From Casuarina equisetifolia (lineage: Eukaryota > Streptophyta > Magnoliopsida > Fagales > Casuarinaceae): 64,000 nucleotides of DNA. Below the pieces are notes generated by a model. The model had not been told where the DNA came from, ran no database searches, and saw nothing but the letters and a program-made list of their open reading frames with translations. Positions 38,195 to 48,986 of the stretch are shown in pieces. The DNA is taken from positions 26,314,853 to 26,378,852 of the forward strand of contig CM052358.1 in assembly GCA_028551475.1 (NCBI GenBank), read 5' to 3'. How positions within the stretch are numbered: the stretch's first letter is position 1; every line of letters starts with the position of its first letter. The position numbers were made by a program, and so were the translations under genes.

Positions 38195-38650
38195 TGGTAG
38201 ATTTTGAATTGTCTAGTGCTCTTAAGTGAATAAGTAGGATGTGTGAAGTAATACATGAGCTTTTCAAGTTTCCCTCATAAATCCCACCCTTGTGATAGAT
38301 CTTCTACAACTCCCTCCTTATTTTGCAACAATGATTCAAAGTTTCAAGAAAGAGTTATACTCTTTGGAGACCTTGTTAGGAAAAAAGGTAAAAACCAATC
38401 CTTAACATTCAAATATGAGGATCAATTTGTGAATTATAAAGAACTCATTGCTACATCATATGCTTATCCCTTATATATTGAAAAGATTATGGAAGCATAC
38501 AAGATGAAACAAAAAAATGCAACAATGGACAAGACATTATCAAATCTTTTTCAGCTAACAAGAATCCTAATGAGTATAATCAAGAAATCAATAACATGCT
38601 AAATTACTGCAAATATAGATCCCAACTTCCCAATAGTGATCCTAATTCAA
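38195..38650 (+). pseudogene. Degraded copy of the ORF nested in PTC52 intron 1
   Basis: Colinear with 55770-56245, starting at a matching ATG (38203) followed soon by an in-frame stop. Later parts remain readable (NYKELIA, EAYKMKQKNAT). It is joined to a PTC52 exon-1 relic exactly as in the gene at 52.5-56.8 kb, showing that both were copied as one DNA piece with the intron, and not through mRNA. Confidence 0.8.
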
Positions 38651-38659
38651 GAGTTCTTA

Positions 38660-39176
38660 GTGAAAAGCCATTAAAGGGTGCTTGAAGGATTAACTTGCAA
38701 TTACTAAAGCCATTGAAACACCAACCATGATACACACACTACAACTTGCCCCACTGATCAATCCTACCTTTAGACAAAGGAGCCAATCTATTAGGATATG
38801 TCTTATTAAACACTTTCCAAGCTTTTTCATTTTTGTCCCACCAGACCACCACATCAAGACCCATCACTTTTTTCTGCATATGGCACCTTTTTGTCTAGAT
38901 CGCAGATCAACATAATTGGATACCACTACGCATACCAATCAAATTTCCCGCCCTAACTTTTAATTTCATGCTCTAACTTAGTTGCATTAAGGACTTGTAT
39001 TGAAACCATGGATGATGGTACGGTGGTAAAAGCCCTGAACTTTGATTGGCTTTTGTTGACTAATGAGAAAGAAGAACTTGGAGCTAGATTGAAAAGGAAA
39101 TTCAAGAACGTTAGGTTTTACCAAGTGTAGCTTGGATGTAAACAAAAGGAGTTGACAATAGTTTCAAAGATTCCAT
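38660..39176 (-). pseudogene. PTC52 exon-1 relic (5' fragment only)
   Basis: The reverse strand from an ATG at 39176 matches exon 1 of the two complete PTC52 genes, including the transit-peptide region and the Rieske segment. It has several frame-breaking changes, a changed splice donor (CTAAGAAC in place of GTAAGAAC) and no further exons. It lies immediately upstream of reductase copy 2, so the two gene families have been mixed by duplication. Confidence 0.85.
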
Positions 39177-39229
39177 GGTTACCTCCTTCACAGCTCCCTC
39201 CTTCACAGCTCAAATTGGAAAAATTACTC

Positions 39230-39535
39230 TTTAACTTTATCTCTTTCTCATGTGGGACTTAACATGTCCCTCATCTCAAGCATGGGACAATACTTTCCAT
39301 GGGAATATTTGTCCACAAGTGAGGGGGCAAAAGATTGACCAGAAGATTGAATTTTAGATTTCTATCGGATTCCTTGGCAATGTGGGATTAAACATCCACA
39401 CCAATTACATGCCCCCTTATTGCAATATAGGTTTGGATTTCCACATGTAATGCTACTTTTCACACAGATCTAGCTTGTCTAAGCCTATAAAAGTTTCAAG
39501 TCAAAAGTTTGGCTCCAATACCATGTAAACTTTTA
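39230..39535 (-). mobile_element. LTR/TRIM-like remnant
   Basis: On the - strand, ACATGGTATTGGAGCC at about 39512-39527 resembles the tRNA-Met primer site. The stretch beyond it contains two ATGTGGGA-TTAA-ACAT segments (39248 and 39379), typical of short plant LTRs. Borders are unclear and it is clearly degraded. Confidence 0.45.
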
Positions 39536-39539
39536 TATA

Positions 39540-42500
39540 GAAAACTCCATTCTTTCAAAGTCAAAGAAAGATTTTCCTTCAAAAGAGATGGGAAGGTTTG
39601 GCATTTCGAAATTGGTTGAGGCAACATAGCCATCCGTCCCACCCTGTGTATGGTGTATTATGAGCAACCGCCCTTCGTGGTTACACCTTAAAATCAAAAC
39701 TGTCCCATGTTTCCTTCTATACAGCTCTATGGAAAGCTTGACACCTTTGTCCAATAATGCCGCCACTGTTATTGCCTTCTAAAAGATTATTCATCAGGTT
39801 TTCTTGTCAACTTGTACATTTTTTGGACTCTTAAAGAGCCTTTAACATCCATCTAAATGACTTTGATAAATGAGATCTTTTAGTAACTTAATTTCTTTAT
39901 CAAAATGAGATTTCTAGCTTATACACAACTTATATCAGACGTTATCTCTCTCAGATTTTTTTGTAACTTGATTTCTTTATGGTGTTATGAATTAAAAAAA
40001 AAAAAGCATCTATTTTTCCCTTTTACTTTCTCTAAGAATCCCTCTCTCCGGTCCCTGTCTAGGCTGTCTTGTCCACCGCCTAACCTTCCCAGCTTAATTG
40101 TGTTTCTCGTGGGTTTCTTTACTGATTCATTGGGTTTTAAGTTTCGTACTATCCCTATTTTTGGGAACACTTGTTTCATTCATATCAATTTGCCAATATG
40201 GTGCGCTATCAACTTTCCTTAACAACCTTTCTCTCAATCAATCAATCAATCAATCTTCCTCTGTTTCAGATAGTACGAGCACTGAACTTTCAACGAGATA
40301 ACAGAAAGGAAATGGCAACTTTTTTTTAACGAGAGGCAAAGGAACTCATTGTAATCATTCGTTTCCCTTTGCATTTTATTCATATCACTATAATATACCA
40401 GAATTCCCTCAATTATTCTTTGCTTTACTCCCTATCTAAACACGTTGTTAAAAATAATATAATATAAGTTTTTTTTGTTATGTCATAGTTAAAAGACTTT
40501 AACCTTAATTTTTATTTCAAGGAGCTTGTAATGCTAAAGTATTCTCCTTAGCCTTTGTATTTTGTGATTCTTAAATAAATAAACTCATATATTTAATAAA
40601 AAAAAATATTATGAGTCATATAATGTTAAAACTTTGTTTGAGAATTTGTATTATAAAAATGACAAACTTCTACTCTTGAGTTAATTTATGGATAGAATTA
40701 AACTTTTTAATATAGTATCATGCGTCAAATTCAAGGATTAATATCATTTTACTCAAACAAATATTCTCATGAAAAATATTTTTGCTTTACTCATTGTGAG
40801 GGGACATGTTAAAAAGGGTATACATAAATTATATATTGCTTAAATGTTATGTAAAGAAATTCTTTATAATAAAAAAAGACTATCATAGGTTTTAATCAAT
40901 TTTTAGATAGAATTAAATTTACATACTTGAAATTTCAACAAAAATGATTTCCATTTAGGGTAAAAAAAAAAAGAAGAAGTTCCTAAAAAAGAGATTGAGG
41001 GGTTTGGCATTTCGCAATTGTTTGAGGCAACATAGCCATAGCCATCCCACCCGTGTATGGTTTACTATGAGCAACCGCCCTTTGTGGTTACATCTTAGAA
41101 TCAAAACTGTCCCATGTTTCTGTCTATACAGCTCTATGGAAAGCTTGACGCCTTTGTCCAATAATGTCATCACTGTTATTGTCTTCTAAAAGATTATTCA
41201 TCAGGTTTTCTTATCAAGCATGTATATTTTTTGGACTCTTAAAGAACCTTTAATATTCATCTAAAATGACTTTATTACATGAGATCTTTTACTTACTTAA
41301 TTTCTTTATCTAAATGAGATTTCTAGTTTATACACAACTTATATAAGACTTTATCTCTCTCAAAATTTTTTTGTAACTTAATTTCTTTATCGTGTTAAGA
41401 ATTAGAAAAGCATCTCTTTTTCCCTTTTTACTTTCTCTACGAATCCCTCTCTCCAGTCCCTGTCTAGGCTGTCTTGTCCACCGCCATACCTTTCCCAGCT
41501 TAATTGTGTTTCTCATGGGTTTCTTGCACGATGCACTGGTTTTAAGTTTCGTACTACGCCTATTTTTGGGAACACATGTTTCACTCATATCAATTTTTCA
41601 ATATGGTGCGCTACCAACTTTCCTTGACATCCTTTCTCTCAATCAATCAATCAATCTTCCTCTGTTTCAGATAGTACGAGCACTGAACTTTCAACGAGAT
41701 AACAGAAAGGAAATAGTAGTAGATATGGCAACTTTTTTTAACGAGAGAAAAAGGAACTCATTGTAATCATTCATTTCCCTTTGCATTTTATTCATATCAG
41801 TAAAATATACCGGAATTCTATCAATTTTTCTTTGCTTTACTCTCTACCTAAACACGTCATTAAAAATGATATAATATAAGTTCTTTTTGTTATATTATAG
41901 TTAAAAGATTTTAACCTTAATTTTCATTTCAATGAGCTTGTAAAGTTAAAGTATTTCCCTTAACCCTTATATTCTATAATTCTTAAATAAACAAACTAAT
42001 ATATTCAATAAAAAAATATTATGAGTCATATAATGCAAAAACTTTCTTTTCATTATAAAAAAGATAAACTCTTACTCTTGAGTTGATTTATGGATAGAAT
42101 TAAGCTTTTTAATAGTTTTATGCCTCAAATTCAAGGACAACACCATTTCACTCATAGATAAATATTCTTATGAAAAATATTATTTCCTTACTTCTTGTGG
42201 GGGGACCTGTTAAAAAGGGTGTACATAAATTCTATTTTGCTTAAATGTTATCTAAACAATTCTTTATAATAAAAAAAGACTATCGTAGGTTTGAATCAAT
42301 TGTTAGATAGAATTCACTTGCAGGCATACTTGAAATTTCAACAAAAATGATTTCCTTTTAGGTTAGGAAAAAAAAAAAGAAGAAGAATTTCAATACAAAA
42401 GAGATTGGAGGGTTTGGCATTTCGAAATTGGTTGAGGCAACATAGCCATAGCCATAGCCATCCCACCTGTGTACGATAGTACGAGCATTGAACTTTCAAC

Positions 42501-42600
42501 GAAATAATTGGAAGGAAATAGCAGTGGATATGGAAACTTTTGTTTAGCTGGAGGCAAAGTAACTCATTGTAATCATTCATTTCCCTTTTCGAACTTCCAT
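39540..42600. repeat. 1.4-kb tandem repeat, two full units and one partial
   Basis: Units run at about 39540-40960, 40960-42360 and 42360-42600 (partial, with an internal deletion). Each starts with a GGTTTGGCATTTCG segment and includes a conserved reverse-strand frame of about 40 codons (LDKGVKLSIELYR, GTVLILRCNH). Then come a CT-rich leader-like stretch, a (CAAT)n run and a CTGTTTCAG|ATAGTACGAG acceptor-like site. The pattern suggests a duplicated gene fragment containing an exon border. No protein family was recognised, and the frames break outside the conserved segment. Confidence 0.8.
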
Positions 42601-42936
42601 AAGAGGGTAATTAAAAACATAGATGCTCTTAGCTTCATAGGAGAGACGAGATGACTTGAGTAGAAACCTCTAAGTGCATATACTCAGCAGAAAGCTAGAA
42701 ATCCTGTCTAAAGTCTCAAGTCGACTTTGTCAGATTCATACAGGAAGGGAAGGGACTATGGCTAGCTCTTGTCCCATTTTTGGAAGGGATTTTAAGAGGA
42801 AAGAAACAACTTTTATGGGTGCTAATATATAGTTAAGTATGGTAGACAAAGCATTGACACTTTCAATACTAACTATATTCATAAAATATGACGATAATTG
42901 GTAATATATCCATATGCAATCATATGTCCCTTCTCC
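42601..42936. other. Short intergenic stretch, nothing seen
   Basis: Lies between the tandem repeat and the stop codon of reductase copy 3. It probably includes that gene's 3'UTR. Confidence 0.5.
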
Positions 42937-44402
42937 CTAAAGTTCAAGAAGAGACTTGCAAGGGCCTTCATCCGAGATAACCATATATTTAGGAAATCCT
43001 GTACGTTGTGGAATTTGACTTATCTTCAGCAAATCCTCCGGGCTCAATTTCCAACCAAATATGTCAAGGTTTTCTTGCATCCTCTCATTGTTAAAGCTCT
43101 TCACAAGCACACTTACTCCTTGCTCATATATCCATCTTAGAGAAATCTTCACATAACAAAATATTATCAGTTATTGATGATGATAAGCTCAAAATTGGAA
43201 CCATATTAGACAAATGATAGAAGAAATAGACAAAATCCTTTAATTCTCAAAATAAAACTCGGATTTAGTTTTATGGATCATTTCTTATGCATTTGGATAA
43301 GCATGCTTCAGGAGTAATGCGTGATATTTGTTCTAATTTGTACTTTAAAGATTTTGACCCCAAGTAATATGGCTCCCGAGTATTAATTTCTTTAACAAAA
43401 ACTTCATCTCCAATGTATTACCTGAGCAACAGTTTTTCCTTTCGCCTTAGCAATCTCCTCTAGAACCTCACATTCCATTACCAAGTTTGTTCCCCAGAGA
43501 GTTCCTTTGGCCCCCAAGGGAGAATGAGCAATGATATGTATGCCCATCTTCCCACAAAACTCTCTCAGCTTTTTCTGTTGCCAAAGCGGGTTCATCTCCA
43601 CCTTCCAAAAGCAACAGATAGTGATATACCAATCAAAGTCTCCAAGAACATCATCAATTATGATTAGAAAAAAGAGTTCAAAGAAGGAAAAAGAAAAAGG
43701 GATGACTAACTTGATTGACGGCCGGAGGTATCTTTGCTTTGGCAAGTAAGGTTTCAAGTTTTCTACATGAGAAGTTGCTTACACCAATTGATTTGGCCAA
43801 ACCGAGCTTTTCACCCTCCTCCATGGCTTCCCATACTGAATTGATATCGAGGGGAAGGAGGTCCGTCTTCTTAACAGGCCGCTCATATACGCCGGGCTTC
43901 ACAGGTGCTGGCCAGTGCATGACGTAAAGGTCAACATAATCTAGCCTCAGATTGCTGCAAAAATCATTCATAGAAGCAAGAAATGGTTTAATCGTGATTA
44001 ATGGCCAGGAAAAATGAAAGGCAGAGAAAGGAGAAAAGAAAATGGGGTTCGGCGCTCGTACTCGAGGGTCTTCTGCATTGCGGGGAGGACAAGATCGCGG
44101 TGTGCATCGGTGCACCAAAGCTTGGAAGTGATGAAGAGTTCCTCCCTGGATTTGACCAGCCCGAGGCGTAGAGCATCATCAATGGCTGCCCCGAGAGGCT
44201 GCTCGGACTTGTATTTAGGAGCAGTATCGAAGTGTCGGTATCCCAGTTTGATTGCATGGAGAATATTTTCTCTCATGGTTCCAGAGGATTTTCCAGAGGG
44301 ATATTCGGCGGTTCCAAAGCCAAGAACTGGAATGGTCTTGCCGGAGCTCAGGGGGAGCACTAGAACGCTTACCGGCGGGAATGCAGAAATGGTACTCATC
44401 AT
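42937..44402 (-). CDS. NADPH-dependent aldo-keto reductase (AKR4 type), copy 3, 4 exons, 324 aa
   Basis: Exons on the - strand: 44402-44062, 43954-43711, 43601-43422 and 43146-42937; all GT-AG and in frame. Exon lengths equal those of copy 1 exactly. I start at the first ATG (MMSTISAF); the triplet before it is GTG, and the second ATG at 44399 aligns with copy 1. The tetrad is intact: Asp59, Tyr64, Lys94 and His127 (VMHWP). It differs from copy 1 mainly in the N-terminus, around residues 65-130 and in the last 70 residues, so substrate choice may differ. Its upstream DNA matches copy 1 for only about 110 bp, and the TATA is degenerate. The substrate is unknown. Confidence 0.92.
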
Positions 44403-45165
44403 CACTTGCTTACACCGCAGATCTTTGCCCAGAAAGGAACGCTACACGGCACTGATCCTGTATGTACTTATGGCCAAGCCATTTACCACTGCTAAGTCTT
44501 CGTATAGATTATTTCTTGTTAGTTTTGAAGGTCTGAGAAGATCTTTTAGAGTTTTGAGCGTTGACGAAAAGTCTTATAATGACTGCTTAAAATAACATCA
44601 CTTCATTGATCTATTTAATATACTTAAATTGATATTAAAGTACGAATTAATCTATATTACATTAATTCATAGTCGAGATATAACGCTCATTTAAATTAAA
44701 AATTGTTTTTAAAACTAATGACCGATTAATTTAACAAAGTATTTATTATGGATCGAGCATTAATGTTTGTTTTGATTCGGTGTCAAGCATGCATAGCTGT
44801 AGGATTTCATTGTGTGTAACGATGGTCTAAACTAGCCTTTTTATACCAATGTATTAGCTTCCTAGGCTATCATTAATAACCTGTCCATCTAAATCCCATA
44901 CTTGACCAACCTGCTCGTCCTAGTGGTCAGTCCGATCAACAAGAATATAGCACAAAAACAAAAAGATCTGAACGTGTCATGTATCACCTTGTCTTGGCCA
45001 AACTCTCCCTTCTGGACAGAGCAACAGTATCAAACCACCTCAATCATAGAGAACAACTTCAAAAAGAAATACTTCATTCATCGTTGGAGCAATTTTTGGG
45101 AGAAGACTCTAAAATCCAATTTACAAGCTAATTTAAGAATGATAATTTTTCCTTAGTAGCTCAAC
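44403..45165. other. Upstream region of reductase copy 3 and intergenic DNA
   Basis: The first 110 bp resemble the promoter of copy 1. Beyond that no gene was recognised; frames at 44014-44595 (+) are antisense shadows of the reductase exon. Confidence 0.5.
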
Positions 45166-45169
45166 AAGG

Positions 45170-46345
45170 GTTACCAAAAATCCGCATCTTTTAACAATTC
45201 AGCCATTTTCCGTCTCCCTACGATTCACAGGCACGTTTTCCCTCTACGGGAACGGTCAAATATCAAACATGGCAGCGTCCGTCTCAACCACGTGATGCTG
45301 ATGTTACTTCCATGTCAACTCTCAACTATTAAAAATATGAAAACAAGCTGAAGCTAAGAACTCCATCCATCCCTAAACTGTCAAATCTCCCATCTGGCCA
45401 TGCACGATTTTTTTTTTTTTATTAATGAATATGGTAGTTTAGTAAAAACAATTAAAAATTAAAAATATATTTTAATATTACAATTCATTTGAGTAAATTT
45501 AGTGTTCTTAAATAAAAATATTTTTTCATGTATTATTTTTTTATTTTAGTCAATAAAACTAGTATTTTAATAGTGCATTCTCGTATTTCACCTGATAGCA
45601 CAATACTATTAAATGCCTTCCAAAGCAACGGAGAATCCAAACTTCCCACTTTGCACGTTCCATGGTGTCACTTTTTCCTCTAGAGGATGACTAACCAAAA
45701 GTGAGTAAACAAGATTTAAAGCTTCCAACGCGATTGGGATGGTTTTAGTTAGGTGTGTGGAAGATGAGAGTCTAACATTGAAAATTAAGATCTTTAAAAT
45801 TAAGTATAAATTAAAAGAGACCTTCAAACCCATGAGCTAGCTTTTGCATTAGGTCTTTGGGTCTTTTAACTTGGTATCAGAGCCCAATGACACTCTGTCT
45901 AGGAAGTGTGTGGAAGATAAAGTTTCACATTGAAAATTAAGATCCTTGAAATTAAGTATAAATTAAAAGAGGATCTTCTAACTATTGAGCTAGCTTTTGG
46001 GCTAGGCCTTCAGGTCTTTAGTGTCCACCACTAAAAAACTCCTTAGCCATTTTTGTTTAAGTGATGGAAATTGTCGCATATGTCCCCTGTAATTAAGATC
46101 CCTGATATTAAGATCCATAAAATTAAATATAAATTAAAAGAAGACCCTCCAATCCTTGAGTTAGCTTTTGAGTTGGGCTTTTGAGTCTTCTAACTCTATA
46201 GACCTATCTAGAATAGGGATGACAGCAGTAATATAAATATGCGTTTCAAGCACCACTTTTATAAGCATCGATACCACCAAGAATCCAATATTAGCACATA
46301 ATAAAAGCAACTGTAGTTCTTATACCCAAAGAGAGCAACGTAATC
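45170..46345. repeat. Direct duplication, copy 1 (mate at 48000-48700)
   Basis: Matches are 45182-45400 / 48008-48240, 45590-45752 / 48270-48512 and 46199-46345 / 48520-48690. Copy 1 is interrupted by a TRIM cluster at 45754-46198 that copy 2 lacks. No gene is seen in either. Confidence 0.8.
45754..46198 (+). mobile_element. TRIM cluster with very short internal region
   Basis: LTR-like units begin TGTGTGGAAGAT at 45754 and 45907. A perfect primer site TGGTATCAGAGCC (45872-45884) and only about 20 further bases lie between them. A third unit with the same ATTAAGATCC-TATAAATTAAAAGA core follows at about 46084-46198. Between the second and third lies a stretch (46020-46088) repeated at 46752-46826. 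The sister copy at about 48512 lacks the cluster, giving an empty-site comparison. Non-coding; an old fossil. Confidence 0.75.
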
Positions 46346-46439
46346 GGAATCTAGAAGTGACAACTGTTAAAAAGGTGTTTATCAAAGGCCAAGCACCACC
46401 AATATTTCAGCAATATTTCTTAATCCAGTACACAATTGA

Positions 46440-46760
46440 GACAACGGAGAAAGAACCTAAGAAAGACTCGGCAACAACTGCTCCGACGACGGGAAACAGA
46501 GAGGAGCAGGCGCTCAGGATGTTAGATATCTAAGCAGCGCTTATGTTTTCCACGTTGAACTCCTGAATCAAATATACGATCAAGCAAGTCAAGAGCGATC
46601 ACTTGAAACCAGCCACTGACCTGTATTATGGATGCTAGAGAATCCCAGGTGGCGAACGCCGCCGGCAAACGGTGCGGCTGTATCTCAATTTCTGCCTGCA
46701 TCTAGTGTTTTGATCATCGAAACTAAGCCATCACAAATCATCTAAACCTATCGGTGTCAA
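46440..46760. other. GC-richer tract, unassigned
   Basis: Contains several CG-rich stretches (for example around 46655-46680) within AT-rich DNA. No long frame or recognised domain; possibly an exon or promoter relic. Confidence 0.3.
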
Positions 46761-47386
46761 ACACCGGAAAACTCCTCGGCCATTTTTGTTTAAGTGATGG
46801 AAATTGTCGTGTATGTCCCCTATCATTAAATAAAAGATCGAATTTTATGCATTTTTTATTACAGGATGAACTCTGTTGAAATGCAACTTCATAAGATTTT
46901 CAACACATGCAGCATCTATTTCCTACTCAACCTTCAAAAGCCAATCACGGACATACGATTCAGGATATCAGAATTTTCAATTACCCTAAATCACTGCAAC
47001 GCTCATGCCTTGCTTCTTTTTAGAAAAGATCGATTATGTTTAGGTAATTATAACTCATCTAGTGGATTACGCATATGTGCTTGCCAATGTACTTAATGCT
47101 TTTCCTACTAGTTTTTAGTCATTGTATGATAGTTTGGTATGTACGCTTTTAGTTAAATTTTTTAAGTGTAAGATTACACCCAATGTTTTGCCCTTATTCT
47201 AGAGATAGTTGTTCTGTCAAGTCTTGCTGCTATTAATCTAATAAAATAAAATAAAACTCTTAAAAAAAGATTGTTGTGTGAGAAGGATGGAATGCTATTG
47301 AGCAACCCCATGCATAACTATCATATTTAATTGGGTGCCATAATTGTTTGAGTTAGCTGTTTAAGACACTCTATACAAGGTAGCTG

Positions 47387-47640
47387 TTAAGAGAGAACCA
47401 ATCCCACATTGAAATGGAGACTCAAGCATTTACGCCTTATAAGGCATGAGTTATCTCTACAACTGCTCATGCGTTTTGATAGGTCTGGGCCCATTTTTAC
47501 ACGATATTAGAGCCAAGTTACTTCATTACTAATGATGGACTAGCTCCTAAGAAATCCAAAAGTGGGACTACGGGCAAGTGTACGAGAGAGTCAATACCAC
47601 ATTGGAATGGTAGGCTCTAATGCTATCATTCTTCTAGACG
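47387..47640 (+). mobile_element. TRIM remnant
   Basis: Starts TGTTAAGAGAGAACCAATCC and contains CCCACATTG. It has a degenerate ATATTAGAGCC primer site at about 47503-47515, about 115 bp in, followed by a partial second terminal repeat (GAGAGTCAATACCACATTGG) at about 47585. No coding capacity. Confidence 0.65.
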
Positions 47641-47999
47641 GAGCGACTGAATGTCAACAACCTAAATCCTAGAGAACAACTTCAAAAAAGAAACGCTCGA
47701 TTGATGCTGGGAGTGATCTTTTTTTGTGGCATGGTATAACACGTTTATATGCTTATTGTAAACTAAAACACACAAAATAATTTTAAAGAATATAAAAAAT
47801 TTCATGTGATTTGAAATACATCATCTATATATTTGTTGAGAAGCATACTATAGTTCTATATTTAGGTATTATTATCTCTTTGATAACTGTGATGGTTTAC
47901 CAAATAGCATACTATTAATAAAATTTTCAAAACCTCATATTTATAAGCAACTTAAAATAAACCAGTCACCTTGCTGCCTAATAGCTCAGTTGCGTTAGG

Positions 48000-48700
48000 A
48001 GGGATCCCCATCTTTTAACAATTCTGCCATTTCTGTTTCCCTACAGTTCACAGGCACTTTTTCCTTCAATGGGGATGGGCAAATATCAAACGTAGCAGCT
48101 TCCGTCTCTGCCATGTGGTGCTGATGTAGCTTCCATGTCAGCTATTAACTGTCAAGAACATAAAAACAAGCTGAAGCTGTCAACACCATCCATCCTTAGT
48201 GCTCAAACTATTGTCAAAATCAGATCACCAATCTGGCATGCATGCTTGTATTTCACCTAAAAGGATAATGCTATTTTAATGCTCTTCAAATCATCAGAGA
48301 AGCCAAACTCCTAACTTCATACGTTCATCCAATTCGCCCCATTGGAGAGCTGAAGTTTCGATGGTGTCACTTTGTCCTCCAGAAGAAGACTAACAAAAAG
48401 TGAGTAAATAAGACTTAAAGTTAAGTTGAATCACTTAGCCACTGCCATTTCTATGGGATTCTATGTGCTTCCAGCGCATGATTTCTTGATTGGGTTGGTT
48501 TCAGCTGGGTGGAGCTTATGGACGTATCTAGAACTGGGATGAGACAGTTGAATAAGCGTTTGACACCGCAACTCCCCTTTGTCCCTCCAAACCCCAGGAG
48601 CACCACTTTCATAAGCATCGATACCACGAAGAATCCAATATTAGCACATAATAACAGCGGTTATAGTTCTTATTCCCAAAGAGAGCAACATGGCCGGAAC
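48000..48700. repeat. Direct duplication, copy 2 (mate at 45170-46345)
   Basis: See copy 1. This copy lacks the TRIM cluster and keeps a longer middle part (48310-48510). The frame at 48509-48715 is not shared. Confidence 0.8.
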
Positions 48701-48986
48701 TCTACTTCCCACTGAGGGTGCCGCTGGACATAAGCGTTGAAGAAGCTGTGGCAAGCCATCCTTACCACGAAATGGTGAATTCGGAGCTCACCAGCCATAA
48801 TATTTGACTTGATAGCCTCTTGACAACAAGCACAAGCTTCTTAACACCAGGCTTTAGTCTCTTGATGCCACGCTCCACTATTGACACCAAGATTCCACTT
48901 CTTGACGAGACATACGTGTTTCTTCACAACACAAGTTATACTTATCTTGTAGTGTTTATCACTTGTCCATATAAGGAGATAGGTAT

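Noticed and set aside
44014-44595. 193-codon + strand frame
   Set aside because: Antisense shadow of the reductase exon 1 and its promoter; the intact exon is on the - strand.
47970-48010. tRNA-like TAGCTCAGTTGCGTTAGG segment
   Set aside because: It resembles a D-arm, but there is no matching T-arm or acceptor stem nearby.
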